Part shown: one piece after another, positions 33,702 to 45,079 of the stretch
Layout: the number at the start of each line of letters is the position of its first letter
How positions within the stretch are numbered: the first letter of the stretch is position 1
From: Buddleja alternifolia
Taxonomy: Eukaryota; Streptophyta; Magnoliopsida; Lamiales; Scrophulariaceae
Direction: 5' to 3'
DNA: 64,000 bases
Assembly: GCA_019426215.1 (NCBI GenBank)
Contig: CM033395.1
Span: 18,528,569 to 18,592,568 of the forward strand
The notes under the pieces: model-generated
Database searches by the model: none
Seen by the model: the letters and a program-made list of their open reading frames with translations, nothing else
What the model was told of the DNA's origin: nothing
Program-made: the position numbers and the translations under genes

Positions 33702-36451
33702 CTCATGACAGAGCTCATGACGGAATTCATGATGAACCAATCGCCGAAGCCCCTCCTCTCTCGGAGATTCCAGTTGAACTAGACATGGACATGGCAACTG
33801 TCGTGCATATTGCTAAAGAAGCATTCCAAGTTCTTCCTGACGCTGAAAGCTCATCAGCGAGTGAAGCAACTTTAAACGCTGAGCGGTCGATAGAAGTGGC
33901 CCCCATTCCAACAGAACCTATTGCCCTTGTTCCTACGCCAACCGGACCTCCTCCTCGTGTCATTGATTTCTTCCCGCACGAATATCATCTAGATGTCGAA
34001 TTTTATTATGCTGCCAGAGAACGTGACGCTCAAATGCTTGCCGAGTTGGAAATCAACTTTCAAACTACTCTCCATCGGCCCGATATGTCCGATACCAAGA
34101 AATTTGAGTTTTTCGAGCGTATTGCAGATCTAGGACTATATGACTTAGAGCGACTTCAATCTCGCCTTGAGTACATTCGTCGTCCAGTGTTCAATAGAGC
34201 TGACTTTGATCAACAGCGATTTACTCTCACAGGTCGCTCGGACGAGTCCTTTTATCCTCTGCGCCAAAGCAAGATTGTTTTCAAGAACCCACACATGGGT
34301 GATTGGAACAAAAATCCTGATGAGGAAGATCTCAATAAGATAGGATACTCTGCTCTCCCCTCCATTGTCAAGTCTCCCCAGAACGCTCTCTCTCCAAATC
34401 CACTCAAACTCTGGAAAGGCAAAGGCTCGCTTGTTGCGGAGCGCCCAAATCCGGTCAACTCGTGGATTGAAGATGAGGCTCGTGAATATCTTGCCTGATT
34501 ATGGCTGAAGACTATGATGATGAAACAGAACGCTTTGAGAAATTCTTAGCCGCTCGAAAAGATCAAAACAAAGCGAACAAACTTGGAAAACGATGGATGA
34601 TGGATACAGCCAAATGGGCTGAAGAGTTCGTTCTTCACTTCTACACCCTTGATGAACTCGTCAAATATCCATTCCTGTTTAATTTTGGAATAGAATATAG
34701 ACGCCGAGGATTTGCCACCTTTTTGCTTCAACAGCGTCAGATAATTGCCGGGAATGTTAGCACTTTGCCACGATACAGACAGCCAATCGAAAGCTACATT
34801 CGCCAGCAGCTCGCCTTATTCAGCCAGGGCGGACGCTACGTTTTGCATCCTCGTGCAAACTTTGTTCAACGAATCTTCCCTGACCTCAACGAAGACGCTT
34901 CGTCAAGTAAACAACCAGTTCTTCAAAGCCAGAGTCAGATTCGTGTTGACACTTCAACAGAACACGCTGAGTTTGCTGAGTTCCACCGAGATATGAGAGC
35001 AGTGATAGAAAATGTCCAAGCATTGGATACAAGTTTCAATCACTATTCAGGGTTAAACAATTTCCGAGGATATACTCTCCACCCTGTGCTCTTCAGTGAA
35101 CAGAATATTCAAGTGGCCAAGATGATCTCGCTGATTAGGCCAGTGGACCAAGAAGCAGCTCAAGCGTTCATGCCGTTAATTTTGGACTTTTTCAACACAT
35201 ATACCTCAGGGATTGCTTTACCAGAAGGTGTGCAACTTGCACTAAGTACTGACGAGCGCGAAGACGCTATATTCTTTATCCCGCAATCTAGCCTGATCAG
35301 TCCCCGGCATGTGATGGAAGCCCTTGGCCCCCTTGGGTTATTGGCATTCGAGAACCTTCCCCTCCCTCAATCCAAATTCTGGAAGAAGATTCTGCTCCTA
35401 CTGCGGAAGTCGCTCATCTCCCTGAGGCTTCCTTGCCAGATTCTTCTAGCGCCCCAGTAGTCGAGCCCCAGCGATTGCTGATTCTACCTTGGATCACGCC
35501 ATTGAAGACGTGCACGCTGAATTGCTCAAGCGCCTGTAGAACCTCTCCTAAGAGATAAAACCAAAGGCAAGCTGCAGTTTCAAGTTCTTACGGACTTCTC
35601 CCGTCCCCAGAACGTCCTTCTTCGGATTCAGATTCCGACAGTGACTTAGAGGCCCGAGATTTCAGAAAGGCTGTACGGAACTCGCTTCACCACATCGAAG
35701 GCTGCTCCAAGCTTTCTGAAGCCGCTACCAGACAGACTCGCTTAATGTCTGATACGCGAAGCCGTGACATTGCCAAAGCTTCAAATTCCAGCACCATTGC
35801 TATCATGGAAAGCATGTCCTCTTATCGCTGAGCTCTCCTCTGAATTCAATCGTCACCTGCTCAGAGCGCTTCGGCTGATGCGACCGACACGCTTCGTCCG
35901 ATGCCGTTGCTCAAAGTGTCGCTCACAGATTGCTCTTCTAGTCGAAGAAGTTCGACTTTTGCGCCGCGATGTCGCTGATCTAAAATGTCCCTTGATGAAG
36001 TCAAGAAGGGGGAAAGTAAAGAAAGACAAAGCGATTTCCAAGACGGATAATAAACATTGGCGTTCGATGTTCGATGAACTGGTAAGCATTAAGAGAATGC
36101 TATCCAAGAAACGAAAACCAAGGTATTATCTCGGAAAATACGCTCTTCCCCAGTTGACCCGACTTCTTAGAGAATATGGGATTTCATGCTTATGCCGGAC
36201 CGCTACAACGACCTGTGAATTGGAGACCGTCAAATGACCGCAAAAAGATATATATTAATCTGATTCGAGAACTTGGCATTCCACCAAGGGATTGGACGGA
36301 AAGGTTGTTAGAGCTAAATGAAAGCGCCAGACTCCGTAGGCATGACTATGATGAAATCCAGCATACAAAACTGATCGACATTGATCGACTCTTAAAAGAA
36401 CTAGCGTTAGAAGTTCTTCAGGCGAAGAAAGAGCAAAGCGAGAAGACATAA

Positions 36452-36670
36452 ATAAATGTTTTTGCGTATTTTATTTCTTCTTATTCTTTTCAGTATAAAT
36501 CTGTATGCTTCATTTCAATACATATGAATGATTTATTGCTGAAACAACTTGTTGAAGCCAACCTAACTTAACTAACATTACTAACCTTTCAAACGCTAAC
36601 TTATTTATTTGGGCTTTTCTTGAACTCTTAAACTATAAAAGAGTTATAAGAGTTAAGGTCTTGACATCAT
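36452..36670 (+). other. 3' non-coding region, copy 3
   Basis: Homologous to 9450-9684; no ORF is supported. Confidence 0.5.
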
Positions 36671-36685
36671 AAAAAGGGGAGGAAA
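36671..36685 (+). other. Polypurine tract, copy 3 (altered)
   Basis: aaaaaggggaggaaa replaces the canonical aaaaagggggaaat of the other copies. It abuts the 3' LTR start at 36686. Confidence 0.75.
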
Positions 36686-37964
36686 TGTTAGGAATTTATG
36701 TTAGATGTTTTGATGATGACAAGATAGGATTCAATGTTAGACCCCAAATAAAATGTAAGTTTATGCTTTCATAGATCATTGTAAAAAAGCGTTAAAGAGT
36801 TTGTAATTTTGTTTAGGCTTGTAATTTTTATCCTCATAGATTTTAGACTAAGTCTTAGCGACTGAATCAATAATAGAATTCTAGGTGAGTCTATTTGAGA
36901 AGAAGTTGAAGACCAGCGTCTGAAATCAACCGAAGATGAAGATTCCGTTCTTAGCCTGTCAAACGCTAAGAGACCGCAGTTCAGGATTCATGAATCAAGC
37001 GTTCAAATACTCAAGCGACTTAAAGAAGATTCACCTGAAATAAATCCTCAAGTCATAAGGACTTAATGCAATCATTCAACGGCATTTATTTCAACGGGAA
37101 ATAAATTCAAATTGCATTAAATGCACTGATAAGGATTAAATGTGATAAGCTAGTGTGACTTTTGGACAAGCCTCCTTTGACCAGACTGTCAGAACTTTCA
37201 AAGTTTTAGCTGCTCCGTCAAATCGGTTCCAGCGAAATTCAGGAATGTCAGATTTTTAGGTACAAACACGCGCTACGTGAAAGGCACGCTCTCCTACATG
37301 TGTCAACGGACAGATCCCAAGAAATTGCCTATATTACCTTACTCCAGAAAATCAAAAAAGATACAACATCAAGAATTACGAGAAATTATTGCCAAAATCC
37401 TACGTACATTCTTTCTGAAAAGCTTAGAGATTTCATAGCCAAAACTTTTCAAGCTTTCATCTACATTCAAACAGTCACACAATATTCAAACATCTTCCAA
37501 AGAAGAAAATCCAAACTCCAACTGAGATATTCCAAGTTGTTTGATCCTTTAAAACAAACAAACCCTAGTGATAAAACCTCAACATTTCATCTGAGTGAGA
37601 AAAGTTGTTGAAAACTTTCAGGCAGCATTCTGAGTGAGAGAAGCTTGAAGAAGACGATCTTCATTGGGCTGAAGTCTGTGTGATCAAGGAGCCCAAGATC
37701 ATTTTCATCCATTACTAGTGTTGTAGAAGTTCTGTGTGATCCTTTGATAATCATCATAGGAATTTCCTCCAAGTGAAAAATGAAGAAGAGACTAGCTGGG
37801 ATTACATCACCCAGTGAACCTTACAAATTATTGTGTCATTTATTTTATTGTCTTATATTATTCACTTCATATTATTCTGAAAAAAATACAAGTAAATTGC
37901 AAAGCGAACTAATTTCACAAAAAGAACGCTAAACATATTTCGCTGTGCATAACCCTGATTAAGC
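36686..37964 (+). repeat. 3' LTR of copy 3 (cut by gap)
   Basis: 1279 bp are visible from TGTTAGGAATTT. It matches the 5' LTR (23493-25001) but with numerous one-base losses, mostly in short homopolymers. The last 200 or so bases and the junction with the target are lost in the gap. Confidence 0.88.
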
Positions 37965-38064
37965 NNNNNNNNNNNNNNNNNNNNNNNNNNNNNNNNNNNN
38001 NNNNNNNNNNNNNNNNNNNNNNNNNNNNNNNNNNNNNNNNNNNNNNNNNNNNNNNNNNNNNNNN
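37965..38064. other. Assembly gap of exactly 100 N
   Basis: A run of 100 N, the conventional size for a gap of unknown length. On the left is the unfinished 3' LTR of copy 3, on the right the middle of a pol gene. The missing part of copy 2 and the 5' half of copy 4 belong here or have been collapsed. Confidence 0.98.
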
Positions 38065-41003
38065 AGGCTTTGAAGTAAAATTTTCAAGCGCCTTCTGCTA
38101 TGTTAACGACACTAGACTAAGTCTACTAAATAGAGGTAAAAGAACAAACATTTATTTAGTAGATTGGTATTCTACAATTGATAACAACCCCCCATGCTTT
38201 GTTGCTAAAAGTCAAATGAATTTGGTTGGTTATGGCATAGAAAAATGATCACCTCAATTTTAAGGCAATCTCTCAGTTAATATCACTAAATCTAGTAGAG
38301 GGATTACCTAATGGTTCCTTTCAAAAGAATCGCTTATGTGATGCATGCCAAATGAGTAAGCAAGTTAAATCATTTTTAAGAAGAAACCATGCCTATCTAC
38401 TTCTAGAGTTCTTGAACTATTGCATTTAGATTTGTTTGGTCCCATTCAAATCATGAGTGTTAGTGGTAAAACGTACTCGCTAGTAATAGTTGATGATTTC
38501 TCTCACTATACTTGGGTAGAATTCCTAGCTACCAAAGATGAAACTAGTGTGAAGCTCACATCGCTAATTCATCAATTACAAACTTATAAAGATTTAATTC
38601 TGAACTGAATTTACTAACCAATTTGTTGAGAAGTTTTGTATAGACTTTGGAATACTTCATGAGTATTCTGCTCCTAGAACACCTCAACAGAATGGAGTTG
38701 TCGAGCGACGGAACAGAACGCTTAAAGAAGCCGCTAGGACGATGTTAGCAGAGTCCAAGCTGCCTCAAAGGTTTTAGGCTGAAGCCATTAATACCGCTTG
38801 CTACACTCAGAATTGGTGTATGATCAACAAGCAACATGAGAAAACTCCATATGAGTTGTGGAAGGGACGTAAACCTAACATTTCATATTTTCATGTATTT
38901 GGTTCAAAATGTTTTATTCATAACAATGGATCCCACAGCTTAAAGACTTTTGATCCTAAAGTGGATGAGGGAATCTTTCTAGGCTATGCCAAGAATGGAA
39001 AGAGTTTTCGCATCCTAAATAATATCAAATCGAAGGTTGAAGAATCCATTCATGTTGTGTTTGATGATGCTAACCATGAACCGAGTGAGGTTAATCCTGA
39101 TGATGTAAGAATTGAAGATCTCACCAACAAGTGTCACAAATCAATCTTGGTGATGATAGTGATGACGAAGATGATGAGATTCGTGTACCTATTCCTAAGG
39201 ATACTCGTGAGGTTAACAATGGTGATAATGTCAGAATCACTGATAATCATGAAGAGAATGATCATCAAGAGCAAATTGGAACTGTGAATGATGCAGCGAC
39301 TGCGCAAGAGAGTCAAGCGTTTGATAACCAAGAGTCTCTCAACCTGTTCCAACCAGACCGCAAATGGCTTAGAGACCATCCACCAGAGCTAGTAATTGGA
39401 GATATGGAAGCACCTGTTAGAACTAGGTCAGCGACAATTAATGAGGCCATGTTCGCAAGTTTTCTATCTCAAATGGAACCAAAGAAAGTGGATGAAGCGC
39501 TCAGTGATTCAAGTTGGGTAGAAGCAATGCAAGAAGAGCTCAACCAATTTGAGAGAAGCAAGGTTTGGACGCTAGTACCAGGACCAACTCACCAAGGAGT
39601 TATTGGGACTAGATGGGTTTTTAGGAACAAATTGGACGAAGATGGCATTGTTATAAGAAACAAAGCCAGATTAGTCGCTCAGGGTTATTGTCAAGAAGAA
39701 GGTATTGATTTTGTTGAGACATATGCCCCAGTAGCCCGTCTTGAAGAGTGCTTTCCTGAATAGCATTTGCCGCATTCAACAAATTCACAGTATACCAAAC
39801 GGACGTGAAGAGTGCTTTCCTGAATAGTAAACTCCAAGAAGAAGTCTATGTGGAACAACCTCCAAGATTCATCAACAACCATGGCAAAAGTATGGTCTAC
39901 AAATTGGATAAGGCACTCTATTGCCTTAAACAAGCACCAAGAGCATGGTATGACACTCTCTCTATCTTCCTTATAGGTAAAGGCTTTTCAAAAGGCAGCG
40001 TTGATACAACGTTATTTGAAATTACCCATAATGAAGATATTCTCTTAATCCAAATTTATGTTGATGATATTATATTTGGTTCTACTAATAAGCGATTGTG
40101 TGAGAAATTTTCAAAAATGATGCAAGAACAATTTGAAATGAGCATGATGGGTGAATTAACTTTCTTCTTAAGATTACAAGTTAAACAACTCCCTAATGGA
40201 ATATTTATAAACTAAACTAAGTATACAAGAGATATGATTAAGAAATTTGGTATGGAAAATGATCATCTTCAGAAATTCCAATGAGTCAAACGGTTAAGTT
40301 AGATAAAGATGAAAGTGGGAATAAAATTGATATCACTAACTATAGAGGTATCATTGGATCACTTCTTTACCTTACCACTAGTGGACCTGATATTATGTTT
40401 TCGGTATACATGTGTGCACGATTTCAATCTTATCCTAGAGAATCACACTTAAATGCTACCAAGAGAATCCTTAAATATCTAAAAGGCACACAAAATGTGG
40501 GCTTATGGTATCCACTGGACTCTCCTTTTAAACTAATTGGTTATTCAGACGCAGATTTTGCAGAATGCAAAATAGATAGAAAAAGTACTAGTGGTACATG
40601 TCAATTTCTAGGTGATAGACTAGTTTCGTGGCATAGTAAGAAACAACAATCCATAGCGACTTCTACCGCTGAGGCAGAATATGTAGCCGCTGGGAGCTGT
40701 TGTTCACAAATCCTTTGGATGAGGCAACAGCTTAGAGATTATGGAACAATCCTAGGTCCTACCCCAATCTATTGTGATAACCAAACCGCTTTATCTATGA
40801 CCCAAAATCCTGTCCTTGATTCTAGAACCAAACACATTGACATTAGATACCATTTCTTGCGTGACCATGTTCAGAAGAAAGATATCTCCATGCACTTCAT
40901 TGGAACTGACAAACAATTAGCAGATATCTTCACCAAAGCGCTCAACGAACAACGTTTTCTCACTCTGAGAAGTGAATTAGGTATGTTTGATTTAAACGCT
41001 TAA
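38065..41003 (+). pseudogene. pol: pol, copy 4
   Basis: It begins in the GAG-pre-integrase region, with several one-base losses in the first 200 bp. Integrase, reverse transcriptase (YVDDIIFG near 40057) and RNase H (open from 40281 to 41003, including YSDADFAEC and [14 protein letters not shown]) follow. Breaks: loss of the second integrase Asp region near 38600, TAG near 38777, a replaced block at 39742-39763, a stop at 40213-40215 and a one-base loss near 40261. The C-terminal RNase H of this copy lacks the frameshift found in copies 1 and 3. Confidence 0.88.
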
Positions 41004-41706
41004 ATCATAAAAGCATCATATCTTTATAGGCATAAAATTTAGGGGGAATCCACCTTATGTTTATATCTAAAGCGTTTATCAAAAATCTGAAATAAGTCAT
41101 CAATTTTAGGGGGAACTTTAAAATTGCACTTGTCTCAAAATATAAAGCGACTGTGACCAAAAATAATTTTTTAAATTTTAAGCATTGATCACTAGAGCTT
41201 ATCTTTATGCATAACAAAATCAATAAGTAAAACTGTCTTTTAGAAATCCAAGCGATTGATCTTATCCTTAACAGATTAAATTTTTTAACAAAAAGACTTC
41301 AGCTTTGAAAAGATTCCCACTTTAACGCTAAGTAATTCTCTTTCAAAAGATCATGCATAGTTTTCATCGCTAAAAGTAACGTGTGGATAAGTCCAAAAGA
41401 TTAGATTTGATAACTACCCACACATGCCTATCAAATCAAACTGACGGTTATGATTCCTATCTAAACCTAGGCAGTTCAGTGACTGCATAAGTCTAAGTAC
41501 GTGTCAGTGTACTATCAGGCGCGTGTATTTCACGCTGAAAATTTCAAAAATTTTCAAACGTCTTTTACTTAAATGGGTGACTGCGGATCCCAAAAACTCT
41601 CTATTTTGTAATAGTTAACCTATTTTTCCGCACCTTTTGACATTCGTACTTATGCATAAACGACTCAGATTCAAACTTTTCAATTTTTCAAAATTCAATG
41701 ATGTCA
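41004..41706 (+). other. Non-coding spacer, copy 4
   Basis: Homologous to the spacers of the other copies, with the internal PPT-like runs ttagggggaatcc (near 41040) and ttttagggggaac (near 41105) in a well-preserved form. No ORF is supported. Confidence 0.6.
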
Positions 41707-41758
41707 CACGTGGCAGTCATCTAAGCAACTGAGGAGTTATTTTTGCCTCTATATATAT
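41707..41758 (+). promoter_or_regulatory. Putative internal promoter, copy 4
   Basis: CACGTG is at 41707-41712 and tatatatat starts at 41750, 43 bp apart as in copies 1 and 3. The gene it should drive has lost its start. Confidence 0.5.
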
Positions 41759-41829
41759 TCTTCAAAGCTTTTACAGTCAGACTTTATCACTTCCAAACAC
41801 CCTCTCTGCTGTAAAATCCTATTTATAGT

Positions 41830-42249
41830 TCCAAAATTCTGTTATCGCGGCGCCTGGGCGCGCGTTGATTGGCTCCTAGGCGCCGCCTATGTGGCGTGTC
41901 TTTCTTGGGGCAAAAGTTCCGGGGCGCCCAGGCGCGGAAAATGGGGCGCCCAGGTGTGCGATATGTGGCGCCTAGGCGTGGCGGTTCAGGTGCCTCAGTG
42001 CGAAGCTTTGATTTTATTTGTTGGGTCGCGACTGGGCGCGTGAAAAATGGCGCCTAGGCGCCTCGGTGCGTAGCCTTGAGCAGAGTTGGGTAAATGAGTC
42101 GTCTTCTGCCTTTTTCTTCATCCATCGTCGCTTACTACCTAAAAGCACTTTACACACATATTAAACACACGAGTGGCACGAAATAAACTATATATGGGCC
42201 TGAATTGGCATTAAAAGGACCTAAAAGCTTATGTAAAAACGACTCCTAT
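41830..42249. repeat. GC-rich repetitive segment replacing most of the env-position gene
   Basis: The first part (41845-42075) is packed with variants of ggcgcctaggcgc, several about 20 bp apart. The rest ends aaaaacgactcctatcag, a phrase I associate with other plant dispersed repeats (from memory). The open frame 41869-42057 has the composition of the repeat and no recognisable protein. The left join lies in what was the 5' UTR of the env-position gene, the right join in its last coding part. Confidence 0.55.
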
Positions 42250-42588
42250 CAGTATTATCTAGGAAAATATCCGCTTCCAGAATTGGACGTCGATTTCTTG
42301 GAAAGTATGGGATTTCAACCTTTTGCCAGTCGGCTAAGACGACCTATCAATTGGAAACCATCAAAAGATCCAAGAAAAGATATTTATCATGATTTAATTC
42401 GTGAGCTTGGAATTTCGCCAAGAGAATGGACAGAAAAGTTGTTAGAACTTAATGAAAGCGCTAGACTTCATAGGCATGATTGCGATGAAGTTCAACATAC
42501 GACAATGATCGACATTGATCGTCTCCTGTTGGACTTAGCACTAGAAGTTCTCCAAGGCGAAGAAAGAGCAACGCGACAGAAAAAGTGA
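42250..42588 (+). pseudogene. 3' fragment of env-position gene, copy 4
   Basis: 112 codons match the conserved C-terminus of copy 1 (YYLGKYPLPELDVDFLESMG, then DWxERLLELNESARLHRHD as PREWTEKLLELNESARLH) down to the stop. No start belongs to it; the upstream frame comes from the inserted GC-rich segment. Its better conservation suggests the replacement is fairly recent or the reading unselected; I cannot tell which. Confidence 0.8.
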
Positions 42589-42836
42589 ATGAATCTTTCT
42601 TTTTATATTTATATTTCTATTGTCGCTTTCATTATACTACTTTCAGTATAAATCATGTATGATTACCTTTTTATATAAATGAATGATTTATCGCTGAAAC
42701 AACTTGTTGAGGCTAATCTAACATTAGCTAACTTTACTAACTTTTCAAATGCTAACTTATACTTTATTTGGGCTTTTGTTTTAAGTAACTCTTAAATTAT
42801 AAAAGAGTTATAAGAGTTAAAAGTCTTGATATCATC

Positions 42837-42850
42837 AAAAAGGGGGAAAT
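42837..42850 (+). other. Polypurine tract, copy 4
   Basis: aaaaagggggaaat directly before the LTR start; identical to the copy 1 tract. Confidence 0.85.
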
Positions 42851-44337
42851 TGTTAAGATATTTCATACTAGATGTTTTGATGATGACAAGATAGAATTTT
42901 ATGTTAGACCCCAAATACAATGTAAGTTTCTGCTTTGATAGATCTTTGTATAAGCGTTTGAAAGTATGTAATTTTTTAGGCTTGTAATTTTCATTTTTAT
43001 AGATTTTAGACTAAGTATTAGATACCGAATCGCTAATAGAATTCTAGGTGAGTCTATTAGAGAAGAAGTTGAAGATCAGCGTCTGAAGTCAACTGAAGAT
43101 GAAGTTTGTTCTTAGCGCTCGTCAAACGCTAAAGCACTATTTCAGGATTTATGAATCAAGCGCTCAAATCACTCTAGCGATCCGATGTCAGATTCACCTG
43201 AATTAAATCCTCAAGTCATGAAGGACTTAAATGCAATCATTCAACGGACATTTATTTCCAACGGGAAATAAATTCAAATGCATTAAATGGATGATAAGAG
43301 CATTAAATGTGATAAGCCACTGTGATTTGTGGACAAGCCACCTTTTGACTCGACTGTCAGAACTTCTGAGTTTATAGCTGCTCCCATCCAATCAGTGCCA
43401 ACAGATTTTTAGGAATGTCAGGTTTTAGGTAGAATCACGCGCTGCATGAAAGGCACGCTCTCACATGTGTCCAACGGACAGATTCCAAGAATGGCCTATA
43501 AATACCTTACCTTCAGCAAACCCTAAAAAATATGGTACATAATATTAGAAAAGAAATTTACGTACCTGCACAAGAAAAAGCTTAGAAACTCCATAGCTAA
43601 CATTCCTTCAAGCTTTTCATCTACATTCCAGACAGTCACAAATATCTCAAATCTCTTCCAAAGAAGAAACCTAAATTCCTACTGAGATATTCCAAGTTGT
43701 TTGATCTTCCCAAAAACAAACAAATCCTTGTGACAAACCTTCAACCTTTCATCTGAGTGAGAAAGAAGTTGAAACCCCTTACAGGCAGTATTTCTGAGTG
43801 ACAGAAGCTTGTAGAAGATGATCTTCATTGGTGCTGAAATCTGTGTGATCAAGGAGCCCGAGATCTTTTTCATCCTTTACTATCTTGTAGAAGATTCTGT
43901 GTGATTCTTCGAAAATCATCCTAGTAAATTCCTCCAAGTGAAAAAGGAGAAGAAGGACGTAGCTGGGATTACATCACCCAGTGAACCTTACAATTTCTTG
44001 TGTCATTTACTTTAATTAATGTCTTGATTTACGTTATATTATATTCTTTGAAAAAGACAAGCTAATTGCAAAGCGATTAATTAACCAATCGAAAGCTAAA
44101 AATCATTTCCACTGTGCTAACCCTGATTAAGCGATCTAGGCATTACCCTACTTTGGTAAATCGCTGAAATCACTAAGTCTAAGTTATCTCTATTGAAGCG
44201 CCTGACCCAAACGCTAATCTTCTAAGCGTTCAAATCTTTAAAAGTGATACAAAATTTTTGAAGTCAAAAAAGGCTTCAGGGTCTATTCAACCCCCCCCCC
44301 CCTTCTAGACCCTTTCGTATGCCACTTGGGACCATCA
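42851..44337 (+). repeat. 3' LTR of copy 4
   Basis: 1487 bp from TGTTAAGATATTTC to TTGGGACCATCA. It has a TATA box at 43496-43504 and C12 at 44291-44302. The following bases (actta) are a candidate target duplication with no partner visible. Confidence 0.9.
43496..43504 (+). promoter_or_regulatory. LTR TATA box, copy 4
   Basis: ctataaata at the conserved position in the LTR. Confidence 0.55.
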
Positions 44338-45063
44338 ACTTAATTAAAAAATCCTCGAAGAATCATTAATTAATTATTTTATTTATATAAATAATATTCT
44401 ATAAAAACAATTTGGACTCGATTTCATCAAATATAAATTACCAACTATTGGCATATTTAAATTCAATTAATTAGGCCCAAAACTAATTTATTGAAAAATC
44501 CGTATTTTTAATTAAAACAATTTGGGCTTATTTACTTAAATCTGGGTCATCATCCTTTCGACTCACCCCGATAATTAAAATAGCTCAAAACCCATTTATT
44601 TAAAAAATTGGACCCGAGAAAAACAACCCGACCCTTTAGCACCCGAGTCATGGACCCGGGCCTACGAAGGTCCCCGTGCGCCAGGCGCACGGCACGATGT
44701 GCGCGTGCCGTGTGCCCAGCGCACGGCGACGGGCTGGCGCAGTACAATTTCTCGCACGGGGCCTGCGCACAGTAGTGTGCGCATATGCGCATGCAGTGGG
44801 CGTAGCGGATGGCCTGAAGGCCACCAGCTGCGCGCACAGACTACGCACATTGTTCCCGTTACGCTCCTCGCGGGGTTTTTCCTACCCGATTCTCACAAAA
44901 ATCAGATTTTTCAATTCACAAGTCAACATACTACAACATACATGAATTAAACATAGAAAAATCATGGATTACTATCAAAAAAAAAAAAAACATATTAAAA
45001 AACATGCTTCAAAAACGTGAAAATCACTTCATCACATAATCAATTAAATACGAAAATCAGAGA
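44338..45063 (-). other. Retrotransposon leader with GC-rich island
   Basis: The flanks are AT-rich. From about 44640 to 44880 the sequence is strongly GC-rich, with gcgca/tgcgc words. Open frames here exist on both strands (for example 44550-44837 and 44676-44945), which is expected from composition alone. An A-run lies near 44978-44990. No gene is supported. Confidence 0.5.
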
Positions 45064-45078
45064 TTGACTCTGATGCCA
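45064..45078 (-). other. Primer binding site of - strand element
   Basis: On the - strand it reads tggcatcagagtcaa, one base after the LTR end. It is a variant of the initiator tRNA-Met complement. Confidence 0.75.
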
Positions 45079-45079
45079 C

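Larger units (their letters stand above)
32122..36451 (+). pseudogene. Env-position gene of copy 3, with two introns
   Basis: The exons are 32122-33346, 33438-33617 and 33702-36451. Exon 1 is open from 32266 to the donor; an in-frame TGA at 32197-32199 breaks the N-terminus. Exon 1 length leaves phase 1, exon 2 is 180 bp, and exon 3 continues in frame to TGA at 34496-34498. Beyond that there is a one-base loss near 34505 and many losses after 35440. The protein plan is as in copy 1: N-terminal globular region, Ser run, Lys/Pro-rich and acidic stretch, large unrecognised globular region, coiled coil near 35930-36010 and the conserved end (DWTERLLELNESARLRRHD). The intron ends are as in copy 1. 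The role is unknown. Confidence 0.7.
23493..37964 (+). mobile_element. Sirevirus-type copia retrotransposon, copy 3 (full structure to the gap)
   Basis: This is the most complete copy: 5' LTR, PBS, an open gag, pol with few breaks, the env-position gene with two introns, PPT and most of the 3' LTR, about 14.5 kb before the gap. It is inserted in copy 2. Its pol end is chimeric, with a tract of copy 1 type and a duplicated RNase H tail. The last 2.5 kb before the gap are rich in single-base losses that look like assembly errors. Confidence 0.9.
38065..44337 (+). mobile_element. Sirevirus-type copia retrotransposon, copy 4 (5' part in gap)
   Basis: Pol from the GAG-pre-integrase domain onward, the spacer with internal promoter motifs, a short 3' piece of the env-position gene, PPT and 3' LTR are present. 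Most of the env-position gene is replaced by an unrelated GC-rich segment (41830-42249). The RNase H region is intact here. Confidence 0.88.

Noticed and set aside
41869..42057. 62-codon ORF in the GC-rich block of copy 4
   Set aside because: Its residues reflect the repeated ggcgcc words; there is no known protein pattern.
44550..44945. Overlapping ORFs on both strands in the GC-rich island
   Set aside because: GC-rich sequence has few stop codons, so open frames appear in several frames at once. None shows a recognisable protein and the island lies in a retroelement leader.
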